From: Lathyrus oleraceus
Lineage: Eukaryota > Streptophyta > Magnoliopsida > Fabales > Fabaceae
Assembly: GCF_024323335.1 (NCBI RefSeq)
Contig: NC_066583.1
Location: forward strand, 12,056,665-12,120,664
Direction: 5' to 3'
DNA: 64,000 bases
Shown: positions 23,147 to 34,037 of the stretch, piece after piece
How positions within the stretch are numbered: position 1 is the stretch's first letter
Layout: the number at the start of each line of letters is the position of its first letter
The notes under the pieces: generated by a model
Databases searched by the model: none
What the model was told of the DNA's origin: nothing
The model's input: only the letters and a program-made list of their open reading frames with translations
Position numbers and translations under genes: made by a program

Positions 23147-23375
23147 CTTCGATTGAAATGGAATATTGAAAATTGAAATGAAGATGAAGAAAGAGGAGCA
23201 AGATTAGGGTTTGTGAAATGTGAATGAAGGAATGAGAAATGTGACATTGTATGTATATAGGAATGGGAAAGAGAAGTTTCGAAAATGTTTTCGCCAAAAT
23301 GAAAACCATGGCGCTATTTGGTGTTTCTCAAAAAAATTGAGTATTTGGGTGTTTAATTTTTTTTTTAATTGAAAG
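23147..23375 (-). promoter_or_regulatory. Captured promoter/5' UTR of the cyclin fragment
   Basis: Upstream of the cyclin ATG the minus strand has a TATA-like CTATATACAT at about 23252-23260 (roughly 110 bp upstream) and TTTTGGCGAAAA at 23288-23299 (roughly 145 bp upstream), which resembles an E2F/DP site. E2F control is established for several S-phase genes; here it is inferred from the motif only. Confidence 0.5.
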
Positions 23376-23626
23376 ACTTTAAACAGCGCTTTCTCAAAAG
23401 CGCTGACTAAGGTCTATATTTAAAAGCGCTTTCTAAAAGCGCTGTCTAAGGGGGGGTCTTAGACAGCGCTTTCTAAAAGCGCTGTCTAAGACCCCCCCCT
23501 TAGACAGCGCTTTCATTATTTTTTTAGAACATTTTCCGTGTTTTATTTTTATTTTAACCTTAGACAGCGCTTTCTTTTAAAAGCGCTGTCTAAGATGCGC
23601 TGTTAAAAAACCTTTTTGGCGTAGTG
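23376..23626. repeat. Right subterminal repeats of the Pack-CACTA
   Basis: About eight copies of the same GCGCTGTCTAAG motif as at the left end occur in both orientations, followed by the terminal inverted repeat ending GGCGTAGTG at 23626. Confidence 0.85.
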
Positions 23627-26600
23627 TTTGGATAATTAAGATTTCCTTATTCAGAGTCTTTTTGAACAGTGTAGTGTCAGCTTGACCCTTTTCAAAACCA
23701 TTTTCCAACAAGAAATTACTCAATCTCTCATACCAAGCTCTAGGAGCTTGTTTAAGTCCATAAATTGATTTCTTAAGTTTAAACATAAAATTTGGGTGGA
23801 CTAAGTCCTCAAACCCATGGTTTTTTTATGCACACCTCTTCAGAAATGACTCCATTCAGGAATGCCCTCTTAATGTCCGTGTGATATAAAATAATATCAT
23901 GGTTAATAAAATAAGAGAGAAGTAGTTTGATTGCCTTTAACCTTGCCACAGGAGCAAAGGTTTCAAAGAAATCTATATCTTCTTGTTGACTGTAACCTTG
24001 AGCTATCAATCAAGCCTTATTCCTTACCACTTCTCCTTACTCATTTAGCTTATTTCTGAACATGCATTTTGTTCCAATAATGTTCTTCTGACTTGGTCTT
24101 GGAACCTGATCTAAACACCATTTCTATGGAACTGATCCAGTTCTTCTTGCATAGCCATAATCCATCCATCATTTGATAAAGCTTCGTCAACAGAAGTTGG
24201 CTTAATCAAGGAAATAAATCCTAGCATACATATACCATCTCTGAAAGCAGATCTAGTTCTTAAGGGATCATTCTTATTTCCAATTATTAGATTTTATGGA
24301 TGGGAACCTTTATATTTGAAGGACTTATTGGGTTGAGTAGAAACTTTTGAACCATCTTGGGCTTCTTCGTAGTTTGCAGCTTCTGGGTGAGCTTTAGAGA
24401 TAAGAATAGTTGCAGGTTTACCAACTTCTGACCCATCAACTTCTAAACTTCTAGCTTCTGAAGGTCCAGCTTCTGAATGCACTTCCGAAACCTATATATC
24501 TACAAAACTTTCAACAGGCTCTGATGTATCATAGTCAGACCCTTTGTCATCAAATTTGACATGTATAGAATCTTCAACCATTTTGGTTTCAGAGTTATAC
24601 ACTATGTATGTTTTAAAGCGATCAGAGCATCCTAATAAGACACCCTTTTGAACCTTAGCATCAAATTTCTTTAGATAGACTTTATTGTTCAGAATGTAAC
24701 AAGTACAATCAAACTAATGAAAGTAATATATGCTTGGGTTTCTTCCTTTAAACAATTCATATAATGTTTTGTTCAAAATTGGTCTGATATATATCCTATT
24801 CTGAACATAACAGGAAGTATTAACAACTTTTGTCCATAAGTATTTAGGAAGATAATTCTCATAGATCATGGTTTTAGCCATTTCTTTAAATGACTTGTTC
24901 TTTCTTTCTACGACCCCAATTTACTATGGAGTTCTAGGAGAAGAGAACTCATGGAGGACCAGGTTTATCACAAAAAATATCAAAAGGCTCATTTTCAAAC
25001 TCACCACCATGATCACTTCTTACTTACAGAATTTTTAATTCCTTTTCAGATTGAACTTGTGTGCAGAAGATGATGAATACCTCATATGCTTCACCTTTGA
25101 ATGTAAGGAATTTAACCCAAGTCTATCTGGTATAATCATCAATAATGACTAATCCATACTTCTTCCCATTGATTGAATCAGTCTCAACAAGACCAAATAA
25201 ATCAATGTGAAGTAATTCTAAGGGTCTAGAGGTTGAGACAGTAATTTTGGATTTGAAAGATTTGTTAATCTTTCCTACCTGACATGATCCACATAGAGCA
25301 TATGAGTGATAATCAAGATCTGGTAGCCCTTTAACAAGTTTTAGCTTGCTAAGTTTATAAATCAATCTCTAGTTAGCATGACCTAACCTTTTGTGCCAGA
25401 CCCATTTTTCATCACTCACTAACATAAGGAAAACAACCTTTTGATCAATCAAATCAGAAAGATTATTTTTATAATTATTTCCCTTCATCCTACCTTTGAA
25501 TAAAATGGATTTGTCAGACTCATTGATGATTGAATAGAAGTTCTTATCAAACAAAACTTCATAACCACTGTCGCAAAATTGACTTATGCTCAAAAGGTTA
25601 TATTTATGTCCATTTACTAACCAAACATTATTAACAAAGATTAAGGAATTACCAATAGTACCAGCGATCTTCCATTTTTGTCCTCCTCCAAGCCCCACAC
25701 TTCCTTCCTCTTTCAGAGTCAGTGTTTGGAAAATATGCCTTTCTCCCGTCATATAACATGAACAACAATTGTCTAGGTACTAAGATTATTGTCTTGTTTC
25801 TCCTTTTAGGCATATCTACAACAAAAATAATTTGAGATTTAGGTACCCATAATCTTATGGGTCCTCTATTATTAGTTTTGACAGGTTTCCTTTTATTTTG
25901 AGCCTTTTTTATGATAAAAAACTCTAGACTAATTCCAGACTTTCTGCTTATAATAGTTTTGTCTAGGATAAGTTTTGGCTTTAACTTCGGACCCCTTTAG
26001 AACCTTTGATCCATAAGTCTTGGGTTCTAATATTTTTAGAACCTTTGACTTCTGGATGATAGGTCCCGATCTCTTTAGGATCTGTGGCTTTGAAGTCTCA
26101 AGAATTGATTTAATCAGAACCTTTAATTCTATTTTCTCAGGTTCTTATGTGTCATACCCCGATTTTAGATCCATCTGCATTCATCCACTGTGCATCATGC
26201 ATTCATTTTAATATAAACCCCGATTCACGTCTGAGGTCAATCATTGACTTTCTGGTCAATTAGTTGACCAAAGTTAACCGTCCATTCCCAAATCCATATT
26301 GTCTCGATTTTGATAAACATTGGTCATTATCTAGGCCTTTTCGATCATGGTGCTTTTAATTACAAAATGGATTCTAATTTAAGTTATTTGACTTTTTAAT
26401 TTTCAATTTGATTTTAATTTCAAATTAAGTCTAATTTCAAATTTCAATTTAATCTTAATTGTTTTTTTTACTAATGATTCAAACTTTAATTAATTTTAAT
26501 TTTCAAATAAATGTTAGAATTGATATCAAATTAATTTTAACAAATTATAGATTAATTTGATTTTTAATTGGTTTTATTGGTTTTTTTTATTTTAAATTGA

Positions 26601-29600
26601 CATTTAGATGAGTCTTGGATTATTTCTAAAATCCATATCCATTTTTACAACCAAATATCCATTTATCCATTAACCCTTTTAACAACCATGTCCATCAAAA
26701 TCCGTTTAAGATAGATTTTTGGTATTCCATATCAATTTGGTAATCATCATATGCATTGCTCATTAAAATCAGAATTTTATGTCCACTCTTGCATTTGAGT
26801 AACCGGTAGAGGTTTGTCCTTGGATAAGTTAGAATTAGGCCTTTCCATTTCTACTGAACACAAAAAACCCACATTTGGTTTAAAAAATAAAAAGAGGGAT
26901 GAATTTTGATTGGACGCGTTTAAATCACCAACCTACATAAGCGACTTTCCATGTGTAAGTAATTTTCCATTCTTTTTTTAACAATTCATTACATACCATT
27001 ACAATCCTACACTCCATACAATTCATTCAAACCATCAAACTTTCATTCAATATATCAATAACCTTCAAACTTTCTATTCATTCCTGAAGCAAATATGTCC
27101 AAAATTCTGCGGTAATTAACCAATTATGCATCACACCTGCAAGTGCAAACCAAAGGATCCTGCACAAACATCAACGATCAATAACCTATATCAGTCCCAG
27201 GCATATTCACATTAATCCAAACTGCAGCAGCCAACAAATAACAAGACATCAAGTAATCCCATCCTAAACTTATAACAACTCCAAAACAGTTCTCCAATAA
27301 GCAATGACGGCGACGCCTTTCGTCCCATTACAGGAATTGGTAAGAAATACAATGTTCGTTTCAATTCTGATTTTTCACTTCACATTAGCTAATATAACAT
27401 ATTTCCATCAGTTTCGATTAAAAGCATTATAATCAATTGAACTAACAACATTCAACATCTAACAGAATTAACAATATTCATAACAACATTTTCACTAACT
27501 GCACAAAAGAATAATTCACTATCTAACAACATTTTCTAAATCACTTCACTAATAGAACTTTAGTAAAAACCAACATCTAACCGAATTTCCAAATTTCAAC
27601 TGAATTCAGAATAGAATCATAACAAATTCCAACCGAACTTCCAACTGTCCAACGAATTTCAACCCAAATGATATCCACCTAACCTCCAACAGCATGATTC
27701 AAAGCCACAACCTGAATCCGCCCTTACTAATTGGTTGGTTAACCTCCATACAAAACCTAAAACTCCATAGCAGCCTCTAACATAACTTCCAAGGCAAATG
27801 GTTAACCTGCACGGTATAAACAAAATCAATTGAGATCAAGAAAACCAACCGCACCCAAAAAGAACTTCTTCTCAAACCTGAGTTTGATCACAGCAAAACA
27901 GTTTCACATCCTCAACCGAACCAGAAGCGGATCTAAGAGCTTCATCCACACTAGAACTCCACCCTAGGATTTCCATAACAAAAACACCTACATAAGAAAA
28001 CGCAAAACAGAAGAATTCAACTTCAATCCATTTTTACCAGAGAAGTTTATCCATTTTAGTGACAGTATATACCTTTTTTCAAAGCACATTACTTTTAAAG
28101 CTGCATATCTCTTGCTGTGATGATTCAGAAACGCTGTGCTATAGTCTGTATCACAAAGTAGAAGAAGAAATTTGTAAACCACTCATGAAGGTTCTAGTTT
28201 TCACTGCAGTAAAAAATACATCAACTCGGTAAGACGGTAAAAGTTAACAAACAGCCCAAAACGGAATTGAGACAGAATTCAAAGAAGAAAGTGTAGCTCT
28301 GTGTTACCTCTTCCGAATTTAACAATCAAATAGGGCGACCAAAATCTGACAACCCTAAAGGGATTTCGCAGAAACCCCTTCTGGATCTCCATAAGCCAAC
28401 CTAAAACCCTAAGTTGTTGATATAAAAAGGGGCGAAACGAATACTGTAGAGGAGGAGAAAAAACCTAATTTTGGAGGCGACCACGAAAAACCCTAGGTTT
28501 TCAGAGACAGCGAGGAGAATACGAAGCGAAGGAAGGACAAGGAAATCGTACATGTTCTTGGAAATTCGGTGAGTCATTTCTCGTTTCGATCTGAGTCTCG
28601 CCTCGGTTTTACGAACTTCCATGAATGATGTCGAAATAAATCCAAGAACACGAATCCATGAGCTATAGTGATGAGCGCGATGCTCTGATATGAAGCGTGA
28701 TGTTGTTATTGTAAACGCGAATCCATGAACACAGGTGCGTGGAATGGCGACGAGAATCGCGATGTTCGCTCCGGCTTTTTTGGATAAGCGCTTTTCACCT
28801 TGATTTGTTTTCGTAGCTTATCTGCATAACCGTTTTTGGCATCGTATTATGAACACTAACTCATGGGGTTTGGGCTTGGTTTGGACTAAAGCCCAAACAG
28901 ACTACTCCCTGCACCCTTGCAGATAGGGCTGTCCATTGCAAAAGCCTATGTTCTTTTTCGCTTTTGATTGGAAATTTAGAATATTTCTTAATTATATAAT
29001 AGGTTAATTAGGAATATTAGGTAATTAGTTTAGAATGTTAATTAGGGATTTGGGTTAATTGGATGAGTTTTAGGATATAATTAGAAATTTAAATTAGATT
29101 AGGTTTAGATTAGAATAATATTAGTTTAGAATATTAGATTTTTTAGGATCATAATTAGGAGTTAATTACGTTAATGTTTTAGAATATTAAGAAATATTAG
29201 AAATATTATTGAGAATATTATAGATAATTAGGAGTTAATCGGATTAATTAGGATCTTTAATTTTGATTAGCTTAATTAGGTTTAATTAAAAATATTAAAA
29301 TTAACTAGACTAGGATTTTAGAAATAATCAGATTTAGTTTAGGATGTAGAATATTAAAATGAGTTTAGGATTTAATTGATTTTCATGAAATAGCAGTTTA
29401 ATTCAATATTAACCATAATTATGAATTGGTGGTTTTACCCCTAGACTTAGGAATAGGCAAGTTATTTGTATCTTTTATAATTTCTTACTATAACTTACAA
29501 AAATCTTTTCTTAAACAAACTCGAAAGAAGAGGACCATTCGAATCTTGCATTCCGGTGGGAACCCTCGAATACTCGGTCATAAGCCTTGCATTTTCGATT

Positions 29601-29739
29601 AACCGTTTATTTTATTTTCTTTCTTAAAACATTTAAATCAACTTACTCTTTTGTTATTTTTTAAAAATAAAAATAAATACATAAATACATATAAGTCATA
29701 TTAATAAAAATTACAAAAAGAGTTTTCTATTTATTATTT

Positions 29740-30500
29740 TGTATTTTAGATTATGTTATAAAATATTTAAAAAGTTAATTTAGTTATTTTCATTATTATT
29801 ATTAGATTATGTCATAAAAATAAAAAATAAATCAAATGTAACATTTATTTTCTTTTAATTTTAGATTATATCATGAAAATTTCCAAAAAAAGAGTTTATC
29901 ATTTATTTTCTTTTAATTTTAGATTATATCATAAAATTTCCAAAAAAAGAGTTTACCATTTATTTTATTTTTAATTTTAGGTTATATCATAAAATTTCCA
30001 AAAAAAGAGTTTACCATTTATTTTATTTTTAATTTTAGATTATGTCATAAAAATATTCCAAAAAGAGCTTACCTTTATTTTCTTTTAATTTTAGATCATC
30101 TCGTAGAAACTCCAAAAAAAACCTACCATTTATTTCTCTTTAATTTTAGATCATGTCATAAAATTTCAAAAATAATAAGTCTACCATTTATTTTATTTTA
30201 TTTTGAGATCATGTTATAAAAATCATTAAAAATTAATTTAGTTATTTTCATCATTAGTTTTAGATCATGTTATAAAAATTATTAAAAAGATTAATTTAGT
30301 TGTTTTCATCATTATTTTAGACTGTTATAAGAAATATAAAAAAAATTAATTTAGTTATTTTGATTATTATTTTTAGATTGTGTTATAAGAATTTTTTTTA
30401 TTTTTTTTTAAAATAGTTAATTTATTTATTTTCATTATAATTTAAAATTATGTTATAAGAAATATTAAAAAAGGTTAATTTAGTTATGTTTATGTTTAGA
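29740..30500 (+). repeat. Diverged AT-rich tandem repeat of about 58-60 bp in LTR A
   Basis: About twelve units of the form TTTTAGATTATRTCATAAAA, TTTCCAAAAAAAGAG, TTTACCATTTATTTT follow one another, the clearest between 29850 and 30150, with decay to both sides. They are inside the LTR, so they should be present twice per element. Confidence 0.75.
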
Positions 30501-31130
30501 TTATGTTAGAAAAAATAAAATAAAAAAATTTATGTTTAATTTATTTTCTTTGGCTATTATTTTAGTTAAATTTTAAAGAGAACAAAAAGTATTTAATTGT
30601 TTTATTATCAGACTTTTTTTAAAAAAATAATAATAATATGCATGTGTCTAATATTAAGTTGATCTTATTTTCTCACTTTATTTTACTAGACATAAAAAGA
30701 ATATAATTGTATTTTTCTCCAACTTTATTTCTTGCTATTTTCTCTAAATGTTTGAATAACTATAGAATTATTATTTTTCCAAATAATATCATTTTCGTTG
30801 TAATTTTATTTATTATTGTTAGAATATTACGAATAAATAATTAAATAAATATCTAGTATTGATGTTGATTAATTAATAGAATAAAATACTTATGACTACT
30901 TTCTTAAACTTTGATCCTACCCTAAGTTATACATTTTAGTCTGATTAATTTGTTTCTTATCCCAATTAAAACACTTTACTATTTAAGTTAAAATATTAAA
31001 ACATTTTTTTGAATAACTCACAAGAAAAGGACCATTGGAATCTAGCATTCCAGTGGAACCCTGGAATTTTGATCTTAGGGCTTATGCCTCATTCTCAAAT
31101 ATCCGTCTTTCCAAACCCAAAAAATATATA

Positions 31131-31400
31131 CTTAATCCTTATTCAACACATTTTCAATAAAGATGGAAATGGAACATGGTGTATACCGTGCACTCCTAAG
31201 ATTAAGATTCGAGGCGGATGCCTCACCTATCTTAGCTCTCGCCATCGTCTAAATTTGTCATTGCGGTTTCTTCAAACCTCTTTCTCAATCAAATTCAAAA
31301 CACTTAATCTTTATTCAACACTTTTTTAATAAAGATGGAAATGGAACATGGTGTATACCGTGCACTCCTGAGACTAGGATTCGAGATGGATATCTCGCTC
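31131..31400 (+). repeat. Two-copy 170-bp direct repeat in LTR A
   Basis: ATAAAGATGGAAATGGAACA and GGTGTATACCGTGCACTCCT occur at about 31157-31197 and again 170 bp later. Around them the copies have diverged. Confidence 0.8.
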
Positions 31401-32153
31401 ATCCAAGTTCTTGCCATCACTCAAAATACATCCAACCAATCAAACTCTTTTCTTGCCGCCGTTCGATTAATCAAAAACCTTTTTCATAAATGAAAGATAT
31501 ATTGTCTTAAGGTGATACAAAACAATGTTTCGGCCACGATTGTTGAGTCGAGATAAGTGACGCTTTTCCGAATGTAGATTTATAAATCCGTTCGATGTAT
31601 GGTATACGTCCACTCCTCACCTGTTTTGGGTAAAACAATGTTTTCGTTGATTAGTACAATATAGCTTTTGCTAAAATCAATCAACAAACAAACATTTTCT
31701 ACCCAGAACTACGTAAGCCTTGATTTCTCTTTTGAGATACGTAGGAGCAGGATTTGTAAATCTTGTCAGGCCCACTAATAAAAAACTTAGGTTTAGTCCT
31801 TGTCAAAAATCCAAAAACATTTCTTCTCTCTTCTATTCTTTCTCTCCCTCATTATAACTTGAGAAGACTAACATAAGCTAACATTCAAAACGAAACTAAC
31901 TAAACGGTTCCCGTTGAATACAACGGACGTGAGGGGTGCTAATACCTTCCCCTTGCGTAACCGACTCCCGAACCCTGATATTGGTTGCGACGACCATAAT
32001 CATTGTCGTTTTATTTTGGGTTTTATCGATATTTCCCCTTTCCTTTTTAGGAATAAATAAAGTTCGGTGGCGACTCTGTTCAGTCCATCAAGCACGAGCG
32101 TGCGATTGCGCTTCACTTTAAAGTCGTATCCCCATTTTTCGAGGTGCGACAGA

Positions 32154-32171
32154 TGGCGACTCTGCTGGGGA
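32154..32171 (+). other. Primer-binding site of element A
   Basis: TGGCGACTCTGCTGGGGA starts two bases after the LTR end. This matches the tRNA-Arg-type primer site described for Ogre elements. Element B has the identical 18-mer. Confidence 0.8.
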
Positions 32172-33029
32172 CAGGAACATCCCTAAGTGAGTCAACCCTA
32201 GTTCAGTTAAGTTTTCGTATGTGTGTTAGCTTTGTTTGTTTATTTTTTTTTCTTTCGTTATATGCTTTCTTTATCTCTGTTTTATCGCATTTTTATATCT
32301 GTATATATATCTATGTGTGGGTGTTGGGACTTTGATATCATGAATAAAGCTCTACACCCGAGCTTTGGAAAAAGTAGAGAGAACACATAAGTTAGAATTG
32401 GAAGTTGTGTAGTGTTAGTCCCCAAGGGCCACTCCTTGCGTGTCTAGCATGAAGACTCCCCTAGAGTAGACCTGTTTGTAGATCTTGTTATAAGACAGCT
32501 AGTCTGTTGCATGACGTTGATTCATGAAGGGTCCATGACTCTAGGAGCCCCTCTTAGAACCAGTTCCTACTTTGGTGGTTGCGTAATGATGGACTCCAAG
32601 GGCCTCTCCTTTTTTCACCCAATATGAAAACCCCGCTCAGAAGAGACCTTTCGTCACTCTTGTCATAAAGCGGCTAGCCTATTGCATGATGTTGATACAA
32701 TTATGGTCCATGACTCTGGGAACCTTATCAAAAATGTAGAAACTATCCCGTGAGTGGGTTTATGGGTAGAAATCCTAGAACTATCTGTTAAGGAGCCTAC
32801 CCAGTAAGATGTTTTACTCACGTTATCCCAGACCCTAACTACTTGGATTGCATTTTATTTGCATACCAAAACACAAAAAACAATGCATTGCATCCATTCA
32901 TATACCGTTGCATATGCATTCGTCATCATGCATTTCATATCATTTTCCAAAAAAATACAAAAAAACTCATCCACCCTTTGTCCATGTTCAAGCAAAGTGA
33001 TTCCCAACACGCGTTTAGAACAAAGAACC
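32172..33029 (+). other. Leader between primer site and gag of element A
   Basis: No gene is seen. Two diverged copies of a segment of about 190 bp (CAAGGGCCnCTCCTT, CATGACTCTRGGA) occur at about 32425-32560 and 32595-32730. Ogre elements normally carry an extra ORF before gag; it is missing here. Confidence 0.55.
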
Positions 33030-34037
33030 ATGTCTCAGGAGATGATGGACGAGCTAAGGAAAAGCCAAGAAGCACTGAAGGAGGAACTTAATCTTTTGAA
33101 GAGCCAAATGAGATGGATCTTGGAAACCCTGCAAGTCTTGTTGAGAAAAGAGGGTCACCCAATATACACTGCTGCAACAAAGAGAGCTACTACTCCACAT
33201 CCGTCTAGTGTTACCTCAAGTCAAGGGAAATTCCGTGTGGAAGCTCCTCATTTACCGGCATATGGCCCTCCCTCAAGACGTCATCATCAACATCCTCTGG
33301 CTATTCCTCCTCAAAATCACCGAAGTCAGGTTCAGAACAAAAATCAGAATCAGAACAAGAGTAACAAAAATCACAACGACCCAATTCCGGTGCCATATAG
33401 CAAGCTCTACCCACAGCTGATCCAGAATGCTTTGGTGACCCCTCGAGCTCTCACACCCGTGTCACCATACCTGCCATGGTACAATCCAAATGCAACATGT
33501 GAATTCCATAAAGGGGCAGTGGGACATGACCTAGATTCTTGCTTAGCGCTGAAAGCCTTGGTACGAGAGTTGATTAACAAAAAGAGCTTAGTCTTTGAAG
33601 AAGATCACTCGAAGATCAAGTGCCAATACCATACTGGAACAATGGGGCACTCCATCGAGGAATGCAAGAGTTTTAAGCTCAAGCTGCAAAGATTGATTGA
33701 CATAAGGTCACCAACACTCAAGGAGGAAGGCTCAGGTACATATACCTTGGTTTCTGGGCCAGGTAATGAGAAAGGGAAAGGACCCTTGAAACCCCTCAAG
33801 GTTTTGTTCCACAAGGAAGATGTCAGGGATTTGGCTAATGAGCTATCATTGTTTCCTGGTAAGAGCATTGAGATACCACCTTGGATTTCCAATGTCACGA
33901 CCCATACCAATGAAAGAAAAGGAGAAGTGAGTAGTGGATCCGAGAGGGTTGCGTTCAACGATGAGATTGAAGGAAAAGAATTTGAAGATCATCATGCCAA
34001 TGTCAAAAAGCTTGTTGATCCCAACCTTCAAGTTTGA
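33030..34037 (+). CDS. Miniature gag of element A
   Basis: This is an open frame of 335 residues; the start at 33030 gives an N-terminal helix (MSQEMMDELRKSQEALKEEL) typical of Tat gags. Residues 1-40 are predicted coiled coil. Residues 75-118 are rich in Pro, His, Gln and Asn. The block PIPVPYSKLYPQLIQNALVT at 119-138 aligns with the same block in element B. Two knuckles follow with spacing C-x2-H-x5-H-x4-C: C157/H160/H166/C171 and C198/H201/H207/C212. The usual gag core between the helix and the Pro/Gln region is absent, so this looks like an internally deleted gag that kept its two ends. No pol follows. It may bind RNA or partner gag proteins; that is inference. Confidence 0.75.
   Translation: MSQEMMDELRKSQEALKEELNLLKSQMRWILETLQVLLRKEGHPIYTAATKRATTPHPSSVTSSQGKFRVEAPHLPAYGPPSRRHHQHPLAIPPQNHRSQVQNKNQNQNKSNKNHNDPIPVPYSKLYPQLIQNALVTPRALTPVSPYLPWYNPNATCEFHKGAVGHDLDSCLALKALVRELINKKSLVFEEDHSKIKCQYHTGTMGHSIEECKSFKLKLQRLIDIRSPTLKEEGSGTYTLVSGPGNEKGKGPLKPLKVLFHKEDVRDLANELSLFPGKSIEIPPWISNVTTHTNERKGEVSSGSERVAFNDEIEGKEFEDHHANVKKLVDPNLQV

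Larger units (their letters stand above)
19949..23626 (-). mobile_element. Pack-CACTA transposon carrying pieces of three host genes
   Basis: The termini are CACTACAACAAACAAG at 19949 and, reverse-complemented, CACTACGCCAAAAAGG ending at 23626. The 3-bp target duplication is TTT (19946-19948 and 23627-23629), as expected for CACTA. Both ends carry many subterminal copies of TTAGACAGCGCTTTT and its complement. No transposase is present, so movement would need an enzyme from elsewhere. The 3678-bp interior holds, all on the minus strand, an A3-type cyclin (promoter and six exons), a transporter exon and three terminal exons of a PASTICCINO2-type dehydratase. Introns are retained, so capture was from genomic DNA and not from mRNA. 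The insertion splits a copia RT, which runs on in frame when the element and one TTT are removed. Confidence 0.93.
19832..26149 (-). pseudogene. SIRE-type copia pol remnant, split by the Pack-CACTA
   Basis: The minus strand, read from right to left, carries a degraded copia pol: a Lys/Pro-rich linker (26000-26140), protease-proximal region, pre-integrase domain (VWHKRLGHAN, about 25370-25400), integrase zinc region (CGSCQVGKINKS) and core start (LLHIDLFGLVETDS), a Ser/Glu-rich linker (about 24300-24480) and RT ([39 protein letters not shown]). RT continues across the CACTA insertion: EILIIQ lies at about 23630-23640 and the YVDD box and FGSTN at 19885-19948. It ends at GELKFF near 19832. Many stops and frameshifts are present, including a TGA at about 24010. 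The right end is cut by insertion of element A at 26150. Lineage SIRE/Maximus is inferred from the integrase motifs. Confidence 0.85.
26150..32151 (+). repeat. 5' LTR of element A, 6002 bp
   Basis: It starts TGTCATACCCCG and ends GTGCGACA just before the primer-binding site. The first 2585 bp match 37457-40041. Near its end, GGGTGCTAATACCTTCC at about 31934 and the GGTGGCGACTCTG box at 32066 are shared with the LTR of element B. No gene is supported inside it; short frames around 27988-28622 recur in the other LTR copy and are not convincing genes. Confidence 0.9.

Noticed and set aside
22834..23309. Overlapping minus-strand frames around the cyclin start
   Set aside because: They are out of frame with the conserved cyclin exon 1 and contain no recognisable motif.
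27988..28182. Short minus-strand frame repeated at 39295-39489
   Set aside because: It recurs only because it lies in both LTRs of element A; no homology or codon signal is evident.
32154..32171. Possible tRNA gene near 32154, 57116 or 43333
   Set aside because: Only the 18 bases matching a tRNA 3' end are present, directly after LTRs; these are primer-binding sites.
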